NCBI GenBank assembly: GCA_002162925.1
Contig: MABC01000089.1
Location: forward strand, 62,001 to 126,000
Direction of reading: 5' to 3'
DNA length: 64,000 nucleotides
From: Thalassotalea sp. 42_200_T64
GTDB taxonomy: Bacteria > Pseudomonadota > Gammaproteobacteria > Enterobacterales > Alteromonadaceae
This document shows, one piece after another, positions 39,665-48,908 of this stretch (the first letter of the stretch is position 1; each line of letters begins with the position of its first letter). The notes under the pieces were generated by a model, which worked only from the letters and a program-made list of their open reading frames with translations, was not told where the DNA came from and searched no databases. A program made the translations under genes and the position numbers.

Positions 39665-40049
39665 ATGCTCAACAATGAAAACTATTGGCGGATTTACTCT
39701 ACTCGAAGTGATGCTTGCTCTAGCTGTATTTGCCTTTGCCGCTACCGCTTTATTAAAGGTGGCGGGCTCCAGTTTAATGGGAACGGCTAGCTTAGAGCGC
39801 TTAAGTGTGGCGCAATGGGTGGCTGCGAACCAGCTGGTAGAAGCCAATTTAGAACAAAACTGGCCGCCAAAGAAGAAATCTGGCACGAGTGAAATGGCAG
39901 GACGAGAATGGCATTGGCAACGGCTAATTCAGGAAACTGAAGATAAAAATATGCGTGCCATCACCGTTGAAGTAAGAGAGCAAGAGGACGATAAATACTC
40001 GGTCACCAGTTTGATTACTTACGTCAGCAATCCAAAGGCGCAAAAATGA
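39651..40049 (+). CDS. gspI: Type II secretion minor pseudopilin GspI
   Basis: A short prepilin with the processing site TIGG/FTLLEVMLALAVFAFA. ATG 39651 overlaps gspH by 14 bases and has a GAGGGG sequence about 10 bases upstream. ATG 39675 would give the more usual six-residue leader and is equally possible. The remaining sequence holds the WVAANQLVE block shared by GspI proteins. GspI nucleates the tip complex with GspJ and GspK. Confidence 0.9.
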   Translation: MKLAKCSTMKTIGGFTLLEVMLALAVFAFAATALLKVAGSSLMGTASLERLSVAQWVAANQLVEANLEQNWPPKKKSGTSEMAGREWHWQRLIQETEDKNMRAITVEVREQEDDKYSVTSLITYVSNPKAQK

Positions 40050-40672
40050 GTAAGCAACGCGGCTTTACGTTATTGGAAGTACTCATTGCTATTGTACTAT
40101 TTTCATTGATTTCATTGTCCAGTGTAAAAATATTAACCACTATCATTGATAGTAGCGAACAAGGAAAACTTCACAGTGACAGATTAAGTGAACTGCAACG
40201 GGCTTTTTTAGTGATGGAGCGAGACTTTATCCAGATCACCCGCCGCAGCGTACGTTTAAATGGCGATGCGCCGTTAAAGAGCTTCATCCATACTAATGAA
40301 TCAACGTATTCATCAAATACCCATGGTATTGCCTTTGTTCGACAAGGCTGGCGTAATCCTGGCTTGATGTTGCCGCGCAGTGACGTACAGGCGGTTGCTT
40401 ATCAGTTAGAAGAAGACACGTTAAATCGAATGCATTATGTCTTTGTCGATGCTGTTGCCGGCGATGAGCCGAAAATAAGACCACTCATTAGCGGCGTTGA
40501 AAAGGTCGACTTTGAGTTTTTTAATGGTAAAAAATGGGTGAAAGACTTACCGGAAGAAGATTTGCCGTTAGCCATTGCCATTGACATAGAACTGAATGAT
40601 TTAGGGCTAATTCGTCGCCAATTTTTGGTTCCTGGTCTCGCTGATCCTAAGGCTGAAGATGATCAATTTTAG
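40046..40672 (+). CDS. gspJ: Type II secretion minor pseudopilin GspJ
   Basis: A 208-residue prepilin beginning MSKQRG/FTLLEVLIAIVLFSLI, with the prepilin peptidase site after Gly6. The family block RAFLVMERDFIQITRRSVR is near residue 48. Its start overlaps the gspI stop (ATGA type). It is part of the pseudopilus tip. The C-terminal domain is of usual length. Confidence 0.94.
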   Translation: MSKQRGFTLLEVLIAIVLFSLISLSSVKILTTIIDSSEQGKLHSDRLSELQRAFLVMERDFIQITRRSVRLNGDAPLKSFIHTNESTYSSNTHGIAFVRQGWRNPGLMLPRSDVQAVAYQLEEDTLNRMHYVFVDAVAGDEPKIRPLISGVEKVDFEFFNGKKWVKDLPEEDLPLAIAIDIELNDLGLIRRQFLVPGLADPKAEDDQF

Positions 40673-40691
40673 TTCACTAATCGAAGGTTCA

Positions 40692-41768
40692 ATGCCGCGC
40701 TCTAAGCAGCAAAGCGGCGTTGCGTTAATTACTGTGATGTTAGTGGTAGCCGTTGCCGTTGTGCTGGCGACAAAAATGAGTTCGGCATTAATCTTTCAAA
40801 TTCAACGTACCGATAATTTAAATTCAAACCAGCAAGCCTATTGGCATGCCATGGGCGCAGAAGCATTCGCAAAATCGGTACTGACCTTGTCCTTTAAAGA
40901 AACAGACGACAAGGAGGTGACTCATTTAGGCCAAATTTGGGCCAGTGGCGAAACCAGTTTTCCAGTGGACTTAGGCTCAATCAGCGGTGAAATTAAAGAC
41001 ATGCATGCCTGTTTTAATTTAAATTCGTTGATCAATAAAGAGCAGGATAATAGTGACGATTCAGCTGCTCCAGGGAGTTCTACTCCTTCTGGAAGTGCGA
41101 AAAAAGGAAAAACCGGTGCATCGGGTAGTGGTAAAAAAATTGAAAATAAAGCAAAAGTTGCCTTTATTGAATTGATATCATCACTCAATATTGACGGTGT
41201 CGGCAATTTTGAAGCGGAATCGATGAGCGATGCCTTACTCGACTGGTTAGATGAAGACTCGTCTATTGTCAGCGCCGGTGGCGCCGAAGATAATGATTAT
41301 GCCGCCAAAGAATATCCTTACCTGGCCGCCAATGGTTTGTTAGCCAGTGTCAATGAATTAAGGCTGATTGAGCACTTTAGTCCACAAATCATCTATGCTT
41401 TAAAAGATTATGTCTGTGTGATCCCAAATTCTGACATGCATAAAATCAATATTAACACCATAGATGAAGAACATACTGAGTTATTACAAGCACTGCTCGG
41501 TGGTGTTGATGCCAGCGCGGTAGAAGAAATATTCTCAGAGCGTGGTGAACAAGGGTTTAACACCATTAACGATTTTTATAACGTTAGTGCGGTCAAAGGG
41601 TTAAAAGATTTTGATCAATTTAAACGACAGTTCGTTGTTGATAGCGAATATTTTAAATTGATCACCAAGACATCATTTAATGATAGTTATTTTAGTATGA
41701 ATTCAATTATGAAAATTAATAAAGATGAAACCATTAGCGTGGTTAATCGAAGTGTTGGAGAACAATAG
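40692..41768 (+). CDS. gspK: Type II secretion minor pseudopilin GspK
   Basis: The largest minor pseudopilin, capping the tip. ATG 40692 is chosen, with GAAGG 4 to 5 bases upstream and a normal leader MPRSKQQSG before VALITVMLVVAV; ATG 40659 inside gspJ is an alternative. The +5 Glu of other pilins is missing, as usual for GspK. It has a Ser/Gly/Lys-rich low-complexity insertion near residues 118-150 that interrupts the alpha domain. The C-terminal helix-hairpin-helix-like SAM2 region (KININT, then a LLGGVD-type turn) is present. Confidence 0.93.
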   Translation: MPRSKQQSGVALITVMLVVAVAVVLATKMSSALIFQIQRTDNLNSNQQAYWHAMGAEAFAKSVLTLSFKETDDKEVTHLGQIWASGETSFPVDLGSISGEIKDMHACFNLNSLINKEQDNSDDSAAPGSSTPSGSAKKGKTGASGSGKKIENKAKVAFIELISSLNIDGVGNFEAESMSDALLDWLDEDSSIVSAGGAEDNDYAAKEYPYLAANGLLASVNELRLIEHFSPQIIYALKDYVCVIPNSDMHKININTIDEEHTELLQALLGGVDASAVEEIFSERGEQGFNTINDFYNVSAVKGLKDFDQFKRQFVVDSEYFKLITKTSFNDSYFSMNSIMKINKDETISVVNRSVGEQ

Positions 41769-42988
41769 TGCGAGAAACTCTATATATTCGCATTGGCAGC
41801 CAAGACAGCGATCCAGTTCAATGGCTAATTACCAATGATCAGCAAAGTGATGAAATTGCCAGTGGCCAATTGGCCAATAAAGATTGCCTGGATGAACTCA
41901 GTGAAAAAGCGCAAGGCAGAACCGTAAAAGTTCTCATTAATGGTGCCGATGTTCGTTTACACTGCTTAACCGTACCGGGTAAGTCTGAACGGGCGATTAA
42001 AGCGGCAGCGCCATATATGCTAGAAGATAATTTAGCTGAAGATGTGGAACAGCTATTTTTTGCCTATGCCAGCAAACCGAAAGAGCATATTGGCGATGAA
42101 AATTGTTTTTTTGCCATCATAGCTAGCAAGCAATTAGATACCTGGTTATCTTGGTTTCAAGCGGCCAATATCACAGTGAAATCTATGCTACCCGACTACC
42201 TGGCTTTACCGTTAGTGAACAATCACTGGTCGGCAGTGGCAATTAACCAACAACTATTAATGAGAACCGGGCACTGGCAAGGACTTATCGTCAATGACAA
42301 CATACGCGATTTGGTGCTTGAGCAATTACTGGCTGACCATGAAGAGCCACAACAGCTCAATTCATACTCACCGATAGAGCTAGACAATGCACAGTTAAGC
42401 ATTAATGCCCTGCCTGAAGAATTGCCATTATTATTGCTGGCAAAAGGCGCCGAGCAGCAAACATTCAATTTATTGCAAGGTGAATATCTGGTAAAGGAGC
42501 AACGCTCGCCAGAGCTTAGCAATTGGTTGTGGGTTGCCGGTATTGCCGTTTTTGCTTTGTTATTGAATCTTACCGGTAAAATTGTTGAACTGGCGCAATT
42601 GAATAGTCAGTATGCAGACGTTAGTGCCGCCATTGAAGCGGATTATAAAACGGCCTTCCCACAAACTAAGCGAGTGCGGTTTTCAACGATAAAACGGCAA
42701 CTAAGCAACAAACTGGCTGAATTTGGTGGTGCCAGCTCCGACACTGGCTTGTTAGCTATGTTAGATCAAGTACAACCTGCTTTTGCTAAAGTGCCCAAGT
42801 TAAAACCCGAAACATTACGTTATGACGCCAAACGCCAGGAACTGAGATTATCGGTTACGGCTAATGATTATCAAAGTTTTGAACAGTTTAAACAGGCGTT
42901 AGAAAGTGCTTCGCTAATTGTCGATGCGGGCGCGCAAAACAACCAGGGTGACCAGGTTACTGGTTCATTCAATATCAGGAGTAAATAA
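41768..42988 (+). CDS. gspL: Type II secretion platform protein GspL
   Basis: A 406-residue bitopic protein. A cytoplasmic actin-like domain (residues 1-245) binds GspE. One TM helix is at about residues 252-270, and a periplasmic ferredoxin-like domain follows. Start is GTG 41768, overlapping the gspK stop by one base, with GGAG 10 bases upstream. The block AAPYMLEDNLAEDVEQLFFA near residue 79 is typical of GspL. GspM follows with a one-base overlap. Confidence 0.93.
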   Translation: MRETLYIRIGSQDSDPVQWLITNDQQSDEIASGQLANKDCLDELSEKAQGRTVKVLINGADVRLHCLTVPGKSERAIKAAAPYMLEDNLAEDVEQLFFAYASKPKEHIGDENCFFAIIASKQLDTWLSWFQAANITVKSMLPDYLALPLVNNHWSAVAINQQLLMRTGHWQGLIVNDNIRDLVLEQLLADHEEPQQLNSYSPIELDNAQLSINALPEELPLLLLAKGAEQQTFNLLQGEYLVKEQRSPELSNWLWVAGIAVFALLLNLTGKIVELAQLNSQYADVSAAIEADYKTAFPQTKRVRFSTIKRQLSNKLAEFGGASSDTGLLAMLDQVQPAFAKVPKLKPETLRYDAKRQELRLSVTANDYQSFEQFKQALESASLIVDAGAQNNQGDQVTGSFNIRSK

Positions 42989-43458
42989 TGAAACAATGGT
43001 GGCAAGGGTTAAATGCCCGTGAGCAGCAATTGGTTGCAGCAATGTCAGTGGTGGTTGTTATTTTCTTATTCATTACCTTAGTCTGGCAGCCGATAAATGA
43101 AGGCATTGAAAAATCACGCGTTAAGCTGGTGAAGCAACAAATACTGGCCGAGTGGGTTAGTGATAATATTGTTCAATATAAACAATTGCAACGCAGTGGC
43201 GGTGGTAAAAAATCAACGGTCAGTTTATCGAGTGTGGTTAACCGTACGGCGAAACGTCAGGCCATTGAGATAGCAAGAATGCAGCCTCAAGGTGACGATT
43301 TACAGGTGTGGATTGATGAAGTGGAATTTAACGCTCTGTTAGCCTGGTTGCAGCATTTAACCACAAATGAAGGGGTTAACATTATTGCCGCAGACATTGC
43401 TACGGGTAACAAATCTGGCACAGTTAAAGTGCGCCGTTTACAGTTAGGCAAAGCTTAA
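42988..43458 (+). CDS. gspM: Type II secretion platform protein GspM
   Basis: A 156-residue bitopic inner-membrane protein: short cytoplasmic N-terminus (WWQGLNAREQQLV), one TM helix at about residues 17-35 and a periplasmic ferredoxin-like domain with VWIDEVEFNALLAWLQHL near residue 105. It partners with GspL. The start overlaps the gspL stop by one base. Confidence 0.93.
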   Translation: MKQWWQGLNAREQQLVAAMSVVVVIFLFITLVWQPINEGIEKSRVKLVKQQILAEWVSDNIVQYKQLQRSGGGKKSTVSLSSVVNRTAKRQAIEIARMQPQGDDLQVWIDEVEFNALLAWLQHLTTNEGVNIIAADIATGNKSGTVKVRRLQLGKA

Positions 43459-43497
43459 TAGTTGTTAACAATATAAGAAAACAAGAATCTCTCCAGT

Positions 43498-44247
43498 ATG
43501 AAACAGATAAAAAAATATTTAGCCATATTTAGCGCATTTATCCTGCTATATTTAGTGTTTTTGGTCAATTTGGCGCCAGCAAATAAATTATTGTCGCGTG
43601 TAGATTTGCCAACAGGGGTAAGCTTGCACGGTATTAGCGGTTCAATTTTTTCCGGCAAAGCGCAGACGTTAACGATTAATCAACTAAGCATTGAAAACGT
43701 GAACTGGTCGGTGAGTTATTTTTCGCTGATAACACTAAACCCAAAGGTCACGGTGAATATCGGCAATAACTTAGCCAGTATCTCAGGTCGGCTTGAACTA
43801 TCCAATTTAACCTCAGGGCTAACCGTATCCAATGCTGATATTAAGGTGGATGCGAATGAAGTTATTGGTCAGTTAAACTTACCAATAGATATCAATGCCG
43901 CCGGGCAAATTCATTTGACCATGGCAGAGTTTGCCATGGGTAAGCCGATATGTGCGGTTGCCCAAGGTGCAATAAGCTGGCCGAATGCCAGTGTGAACGC
44001 GATGGAAGAAAACGTTGAATTGGGCACTTTAAAAGCCCTGCTCAGTTGTGAAAAGGGCTCGCTCAATATTACCATCGATCCGAAAAATGATTTAGGACTG
44101 GAGCTTACCGCCTATGTGGTCAGTAAAAGCCGAATAAAGGCGAATGGTTATCTAACCCCGGGCGATAAGTTTCCTGAAAATTTGAAACCTGTACTCGGTT
44201 TTATCGGTAACAAAGATCGGCAAGGCCGATATAAAATCAGCCTTTAA
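43498..44247 (+). CDS. gspN: Type II secretion protein GspN
   Basis: A 249-residue protein with an N-terminal TM or signal-anchor helix (residues 8-26) and a periplasmic domain carrying [14 protein letters not shown] near residue 46, a mark of the GspN family. GspN is the least characterised T2SS component and is not required in all species. It is the last gene of the operon. Its stop codon shares the bases TTAA with the stop of convergent psd (overlap 44244-44247). Confidence 0.9.
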   Translation: MKQIKKYLAIFSAFILLYLVFLVNLAPANKLLSRVDLPTGVSLHGISGSIFSGKAQTLTINQLSIENVNWSVSYFSLITLNPKVTVNIGNNLASISGRLELSNLTSGLTVSNADIKVDANEVIGQLNLPIDINAAGQIHLTMAEFAMGKPICAVAQGAISWPNASVNAMEENVELGTLKALLSCEKGSLNITIDPKNDLGLELTAYVVSKSRIKANGYLTPGDKFPENLKPVLGFIGNKDRQGRYKISL

Positions 44248-45116
44248 TCTTCTTTGATAATTGCGGCATAAGGTTTACCTAACCGGGTTAGCGTTTCAGG
44301 GCCATCACCTGCACTAAATTCAATGGTATGCGGCGGGAAACAGCAAACCGTAGTTGAGCCAAGTTTGAAACGACCCATTTCTGCGCCTTTTTCCAGATGA
44401 ATGGCGTTTTCACCCGCGCTTGGGTAGGTCCAGGTCATCACTTGTTTTTCTTTATTTGGTGCAATTGTGCCGGCCCAAACGGTTTCAATGCTGGCGACAA
44501 TGGTGGCGCCGACAAGAACCATAGCCATCGGTCCGATTGCCGTATCAAAAATAGCAACCACGCGTTCATTGCGAGAAAACAGATTAGGCACATTATTCGC
44601 CGTTAACGGGTTCACCGAAAATAAATCGCCAGGCACAAAAATCATTTCGCGCAAGGTACCGGCGATTGGCATATGAATGCGGTGATAATCTTTCGGCGCC
44701 AGATATATGGTTGAAAATTTACCGCCTTGAAACGGCTCAGCCGTTTCTTTGTTGCCACCTAACAAGGTTTCTAGCGAATAATTAAAGCCCTTCGCCTGAA
44801 TAATTTGATCGTCAACTATGTCACCTTGTTGGCTGATTGCACCATCCACCGGGAAACAGACTTCCTTAACATCGGGGTTAATTGTGCGTGCACCATCTTC
44901 TAATTCACGGGTAAAGAAATCATTGAAAGTGGCAAAATCGCTGGCGTCTTGCAGCTTGGCTTCACTCATATTAATGCCGTAAGCTTTAATAAAACGCTTA
45001 ATGGCAAAAGTCGTTAATGGCCCAGCTTTGGCGCCGGCAAACTTGCCCACTAAACGAGATAAACCATGTTTTGGCATAGCGTATTGTAGGGCAATTTTCA
45101 GATTATCCAATGACAC
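44244..45116 (-). CDS. psd: Phosphatidylserine decarboxylase proenzyme
   Basis: A 290-residue pyruvoyl enzyme of the inner membrane that turns phosphatidylserine into phosphatidylethanolamine. The self-cleavage motif LGST is near residue 252 (Ser becomes the pyruvoyl group). [10 protein letters not shown] near residue 143 and FPVDGAISQ near 87 hold the catalytic His and Asp. Start is a GTG at 45116 with AAGGA 7 bases upstream. It follows rsgA on the same strand, as in E. coli (inverted relative to orn). Confidence 0.96.
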   Translation of the reverse strand: MSLDNLKIALQYAMPKHGLSRLVGKFAGAKAGPLTTFAIKRFIKAYGINMSEAKLQDASDFATFNDFFTRELEDGARTINPDVKEVCFPVDGAISQQGDIVDDQIIQAKGFNYSLETLLGGNKETAEPFQGGKFSTIYLAPKDYHRIHMPIAGTLREMIFVPGDLFSVNPLTANNVPNLFSRNERVVAIFDTAIGPMAMVLVGATIVASIETVWAGTIAPNKEKQVMTWTYPSAGENAIHLEKGAEMGRFKLGSTTVCCFPPHTIEFSAGDGPETLTRLGKPYAAIIKED

Positions 45117-45140
45117 AAGAGTTTCCTTTTAAACGATTAG

Positions 45141-45166
45141 CGTCGGTAAATAGCTATTTACCGACG
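45141..45166. repeat. Perfect 26-bp palindrome between rsgA and psd
   Basis: Positions 45141-45166 read the same on both strands (half-site CGTCGGTAAATAG). It lies 25 bases upstream of the psd start on the minus strand. It could be a hairpin in the rsgA-psd transcript or an operator. Confidence 0.9.
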
Positions 45167-45182
45167 TAAATTATTATAGTAA

Positions 45183-45228
45183 TAGCAATTACGACAATTT
45201 ATTGACCAATAAATTGTCGTAATTGCTA
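45183..45228. repeat. Perfect 22-bp inverted repeat between rsgA and psd
   Basis: Arms 45183-45204 and 45207-45228 are exact complements with a 2-base spacer (core TTTATTG-AC-CAATAAA). It would form a very stable, AT-rich stem 21 bases beyond the rsgA stop. It has no T-run, so it is not a classical terminator. Confidence 0.92.
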
Positions 45229-45248
45229 TGGTGTTCTTAATGGCCAGC

Positions 45249-46280
45249 TTAGTTAAAGCGAGAGGTCAGTTTATTATCACTCAGACTGGCCAATATCCGC
45301 TGGTAACTGGCAAAGCGCAAAGGGTTGATTTTGCCATCGCTTAGGGCTTGTTGCAATGCGCAACCGGGATCGTTTTGATGTTTGCAATCACGAAACTTAC
45401 AATAACCAAAGTATGGCTGAAATTCGATAAAACCCTGATCCACTTGTTCCGGCGATAAATGCCACAAACCAAACTCGCGAATACCGGGTGAGTCGATTAA
45501 GCGCCCGCCGGATGGAAAGTGATACAAACGGGCAACCGTAGTAGTGTGTTGTCCTAGCCCTGAATTTTCTGAAACTTCTTTGGTAAGCAAGCCCAGCTCT
45601 GGCATTAATGAATTGACCAGAGTGGATTTTCCCACACCCGACTGGCCGACAAAAATACTGGTTTTGTCATTTAATTTGTCGGTAATGTTTTCTATGCCTT
45701 GTTGTACCTTCGAGCTGGTGTACAGCACTTCATAACCAATGTCGTGATAAAGTTGCAAGTGTCGATCAATTTGCAGCTTGTTTTCAGCGCTAAGCAAATC
45801 AATTTTATTCAGTACTATGATTGGCTTAATGCCGGTTAATTCGGTGGCCACCAAATAACGGTCAATAATGTCGGGATTAAACGCCGGTACCACCGAGGAG
45901 ACGATAAATATTTGATCAATGTTTGCCGCAATGGGTTTTACCCCATCGTATACATCAGGCCTTGCCAGCACCGAAGTTCTTTCATGTACGGCTTCAATGA
46001 CACCACGTATGCTGTGCTGAGTTTCTTTGCCCTGGCGCCATACCACAATATCTCCGCATACTATGCTATCAACAGTGCGACGAATATTACAGCGAAACAC
46101 TTCGCCGTTAGGGCTTTCAACATCTGCATGTTGGCCAAAACGACTGACAATAATGCCAGTTTGTTGTTCACTAAGCTGATTATCTTGCCAAGTTATCTGG
46201 GTTTCTTTGTTTAACTTGTTGGCAATATTTTGCTTAATACGACGGTGTTGACCTTTGGTCAGTTTCTTAGCTTTAGCCAC
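45249..46280 (-). CDS. rsgA: Ribosome small-subunit-dependent GTPase RsgA
   Basis: A 343-residue circularly permuted GTPase that helps late maturation of the 30S subunit. An N-terminal OB fold (about residues 40-110) is followed by G4 (LNKIDLL near residue 157), then G1 (GQSGVGKSTLVN near 218) and G3 (DSPGIREFGL near 263). That order marks the permutation. The C-terminal zinc knuckle is CKFRDCKH...C near residue 292. It is divergent from orn across 145 bp that contain a small palindromic repeat. Confidence 0.97.
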   Translation of the reverse strand: MAKAKKLTKGQHRRIKQNIANKLNKETQITWQDNQLSEQQTGIIVSRFGQHADVESPNGEVFRCNIRRTVDSIVCGDIVVWRQGKETQHSIRGVIEAVHERTSVLARPDVYDGVKPIAANIDQIFIVSSVVPAFNPDIIDRYLVATELTGIKPIIVLNKIDLLSAENKLQIDRHLQLYHDIGYEVLYTSSKVQQGIENITDKLNDKTSIFVGQSGVGKSTLVNSLMPELGLLTKEVSENSGLGQHTTTVARLYHFPSGGRLIDSPGIREFGLWHLSPEQVDQGFIEFQPYFGYCKFRDCKHQNDPGCALQQALSDGKINPLRFASYQRILASLSDNKLTSRFN

Positions 46281-46342
46281 GGATAAAATTCATTAGTTTT
46301 TAGATTAGATTATGAAAGCATTAATTTATCCCGTATTATACT

Positions 46343-46383
46343 AGGGTCTGTTGAAATTTGCACCGCAAAGATCAACAGACCCT
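46343..46383. repeat. Short palindromic repeat, internal-deletion form of the greB-downstream element
   Basis: A 41-bp sequence with 12-bp perfect ends AGGGTCTGTTGA / TCAACAGACCCT. Its centre TTTGCACCGC is also found inside the larger element at 26212-26368, and its ends match those at 26369-26396. It lies in the rsgA-orn promoter region. Confidence 0.8.
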
Positions 46384-46425
46384 AATACAAGAGCAAGAAT
46401 GAAAATCAAACTAATGGACGGGTAA

Positions 46426-46971
46426 ATGGCGGTAAATGCAAATAATTTAATCTGGTTAGATTTAGAAATGACCGGTTTAGAACCAGAACATGATGTGATC
46501 CTTGAAATCGCATCAATCATTACCGACGGTGAGTTAAATATCTTGGCAGAGGGGCCGGTGTTTGCCATTCATCAAGATGATGATGTATTAAATAACATGA
46601 ACGAGTGGTGTATAAAACAACACGGGATAAGTGGTTTAACTCAGCGCTGCCGAGATTCAAAAACCACGTTACAACAAGCTGAACAGGCCACAATTGCATT
46701 TATTGAACAATATGCAGAGAAAGGCGTTTCCCCTATGTGTGGTAATTCTATTGGCCAGGACAGGCGCTTCATTAATAAATATATGGTTGATTTTGAAGAG
46801 TATTTTCATTATCGAAATATTGATGTGAGTACCATTAAAGAGTTGGTTAAACGCTGGCAACCAGCAATTTTAGAGCAAGTAGTAAAACAGGGGACCCATT
46901 TAGCCTTGGATGATATTAGAGAGTCTATTGCCGAATTAAAAGTATATAGAGAACACGTTTTTAAAATTTAA
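46426..46971 (+). CDS. orn: Oligoribonuclease
   Basis: A 181-residue DEDDh 3'-5' exonuclease that degrades 2-5-nucleotide RNAs, including pGpG from c-di-GMP breakdown. Motif I is [12 protein letters not shown] at residues 9-20, motif II lies around [11 protein letters not shown] near residue 105 and motif III is [11 protein letters not shown] near 158, with His and Asp. Length is typical. It is divergent from rsgA, as in E. coli. Confidence 0.97.
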   Translation: MAVNANNLIWLDLEMTGLEPEHDVILEIASIITDGELNILAEGPVFAIHQDDDVLNNMNEWCIKQHGISGLTQRCRDSKTTLQQAEQATIAFIEQYAEKGVSPMCGNSIGQDRRFINKYMVDFEEYFHYRNIDVSTIKELVKRWQPAILEQVVKQGTHLALDDIRESIAELKVYREHVFKI

Positions 46972-46980
46972 GCGCCAGGC

Positions 46981-47032
46981 AAAAACTGCCAAAATCACTG
47001 GTATCAAAATACCAGGATTGCAGCAATTTTTA
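46981..47032 (+). terminator. Probable terminator hairpin after orn
   Basis: An inner stem CTGGTAT-CAAA-ATACCAG lies within an outer AAAAACTGC / GCAG...TTTTT pairing, ending in a T-run, 10 bases after the orn stop. It is consistent with intrinsic termination, though the outer stem is imperfect. Confidence 0.6.
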
Positions 47033-47161
47033 GAAAAATTCATTTACCCTTAAATTTACCTAACGTTCACGAATTTTTGTACTAAGCTAATGAATAGCAA
47101 TTACTAAAAAAATTAGTATTATTATTTTGTCAGCTAATAAGAAAAATAAAGGTTTGTGGCT

Positions 47162-48814
47162 ATGCATGGCGTTAATTCATCGGTAAAAACACCTGGCTTC
47201 ATTGTAACTAAAGCAATGTTATACATCGCATTGCTGTTAGCAACGATGGCTTTACTCGTTGGCACATCGCTATGGCTGTACAGCCAGCAGGCTGAAAAGG
47301 CCGAATTCCTGCAACAACATCAAATTCCATTCATCAAAAATAATGCTCAATTGATGAAAAGTGTGGCGGAACTGGAAAATCAGTTAGTCGCCCAACAGCT
47401 GGCAATTACCCATCAACAACTTGATCAACCCCTGGAGGATGCTAAGCAAGCCTGGTTAGAGATTGTCGATTTAAGTAAGCAGCATGTCCTTATGGTAAAC
47501 GATGATCTGCGCGCTAATAACGCCAATGAAATTGCCCTCACGGCGCAGATATTTGCTGACGGCTATAAACGTTTTGTAATTTTGGTGGATGATTTAATTT
47601 TAATCCGGCAATCCCGCAATGGTCAGTATCTGGCGAATAGCAAAACCATAGCTGAGCTCGTTGAACGAGTGAATGTTTTACGTCAAGAAAAGCAAACTAC
47701 GCTAAATCGAAGCTCATATCAGGTTGTTAGCAGTCAAAATATTGTCCAAAAAGACAACTTTCAATCTATGGTCGGGGTGATGAAACATGCGCAAGTTTAC
47801 CAATACATTTATCAGGAATTATTGAAATTACAAATTCAATTGACGGCGTTATCATCGACGCTGAGTGATTATCAATTCAATCAAATTTCTACTCAAATTG
47901 CCAACTTAACCAAGAATATCAACAGTGAGTTACAGAAAAATTCAGAAGATAAAACGTTAGCCCTGTTGACCAAAGATATCGAAGCCATCATCAATCAATT
48001 AATGGGCTCGGGCCAGTTGTTTTCCAAATGGCGTGACGAAAACTTAACGACAGAGAAAGTGATAAAGCAGTTAAGTTCGTATCAAGTTTTCCTTAGTCAA
48101 GCCGCTTCGTTGATTGAGCGGCCCAACTTTTATGACTTACCCGAGTTTGAGTTAAACCTGCCAATTATTGGGATTAAAGTGAAAGAGTCCACCATGGTGC
48201 CGGTAGGCTTTGTCTTTATTTTAATTATGATATCTACCAGCATTTATTTGGCATGGCGGTTACTAAACCTAGTCAATCGCAGCTATCGCGCTGGGGTGGA
48301 GTGCATGCAATTTGCCCATGAAAAACAAGCGAAAGCTGAAAAAGCATTGAAGAAGGTGAAATTAAAAGAACAAGCGAAGCCAGAAGAAGTGTTGCAAATT
48401 AGCTCACCAGCTGAAGTTGTGCAGATTAAAAGCACAGAACAAGTCGATGAAGAAGATAAAAATCAAATAAGTTATAAACAGATAAATGAATTGGTCATAA
48501 ATTTGGAAAAATTTAATGAATATCATGGCTCTGCCGAAATGGCGGTATACATGCTTGAAGATTATATGAAACGCAACAAGCATAACTTGCAAAAGCTTAA
48601 AGATGCCTTAGCTCAAAATAATATGATCGAGGTGGCCGTAATCAATGGTTCGATATTAAAAACCGCAGGTTTATTGTCAGCACCAAGGCTGATAAAAACT
48701 TGTGAACAGATGCAACAAGCTTGCGCGAAAGAAGATCTCCACCATGCCGTGGCCATCATTGTGGAAATGAATGAGGCAATGGATGAAGTTGTCAGCTATG
48801 TTGAAGAGGCCTAG
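47162..48814 (+). CDS. Two-TM sensor-like membrane protein with degenerate Hpt-like C-terminus
   Basis: No named family recognised. Start at ATG 47162 with AAAGG 9 bases upstream. The 550-residue protein has TM1 at about residues 18-41, a long helical periplasmic region (42-340) and TM2 at about 343-365. A Lys/Glu-rich cytoplasmic coiled coil follows (about 385-440), then a helical C-terminal domain (about 445-550). That last domain resembles a histidine phosphotransfer domain: INGSILKTAGLLSAPRLIKTC aligns with the AHxLKGxAxxLGxxxL core. An Asn appears where the phosphorylated His should be. The layout is like the sensor half of a hybrid kinase without kinase or receiver domains. Alone after orn. 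Function unknown. Confidence 0.6.
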   Translation: MHGVNSSVKTPGFIVTKAMLYIALLLATMALLVGTSLWLYSQQAEKAEFLQQHQIPFIKNNAQLMKSVAELENQLVAQQLAITHQQLDQPLEDAKQAWLEIVDLSKQHVLMVNDDLRANNANEIALTAQIFADGYKRFVILVDDLILIRQSRNGQYLANSKTIAELVERVNVLRQEKQTTLNRSSYQVVSSQNIVQKDNFQSMVGVMKHAQVYQYIYQELLKLQIQLTALSSTLSDYQFNQISTQIANLTKNINSELQKNSEDKTLALLTKDIEAIINQLMGSGQLFSKWRDENLTTEKVIKQLSSYQVFLSQAASLIERPNFYDLPEFELNLPIIGIKVKESTMVPVGFVFILIMISTSIYLAWRLLNLVNRSYRAGVECMQFAHEKQAKAEKALKKVKLKEQAKPEEVLQISSPAEVVQIKSTEQVDEEDKNQISYKQINELVINLEKFNEYHGSAEMAVYMLEDYMKRNKHNLQKLKDALAQNNMIEVAVINGSILKTAGLLSAPRLIKTCEQMQQACAKEDLHHAVAIIVEMNEAMDEVVSYVEEA

Positions 48815-48908
48815 CGGTCTCAACCACATTTTACTTTTGTTAAAATATAATGTGCTGATGCTGTCGGTTAAGGTACAAGAAGAGAACTTAACAAAATGCT
48901 TTTTTCCA

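Noticed and set aside
45183-45228. Rho-independent terminator of rsgA
   Set aside because: The stem is perfect but AT-rich and no T-run follows on the minus strand, so I list it as an inverted repeat of unknown role.
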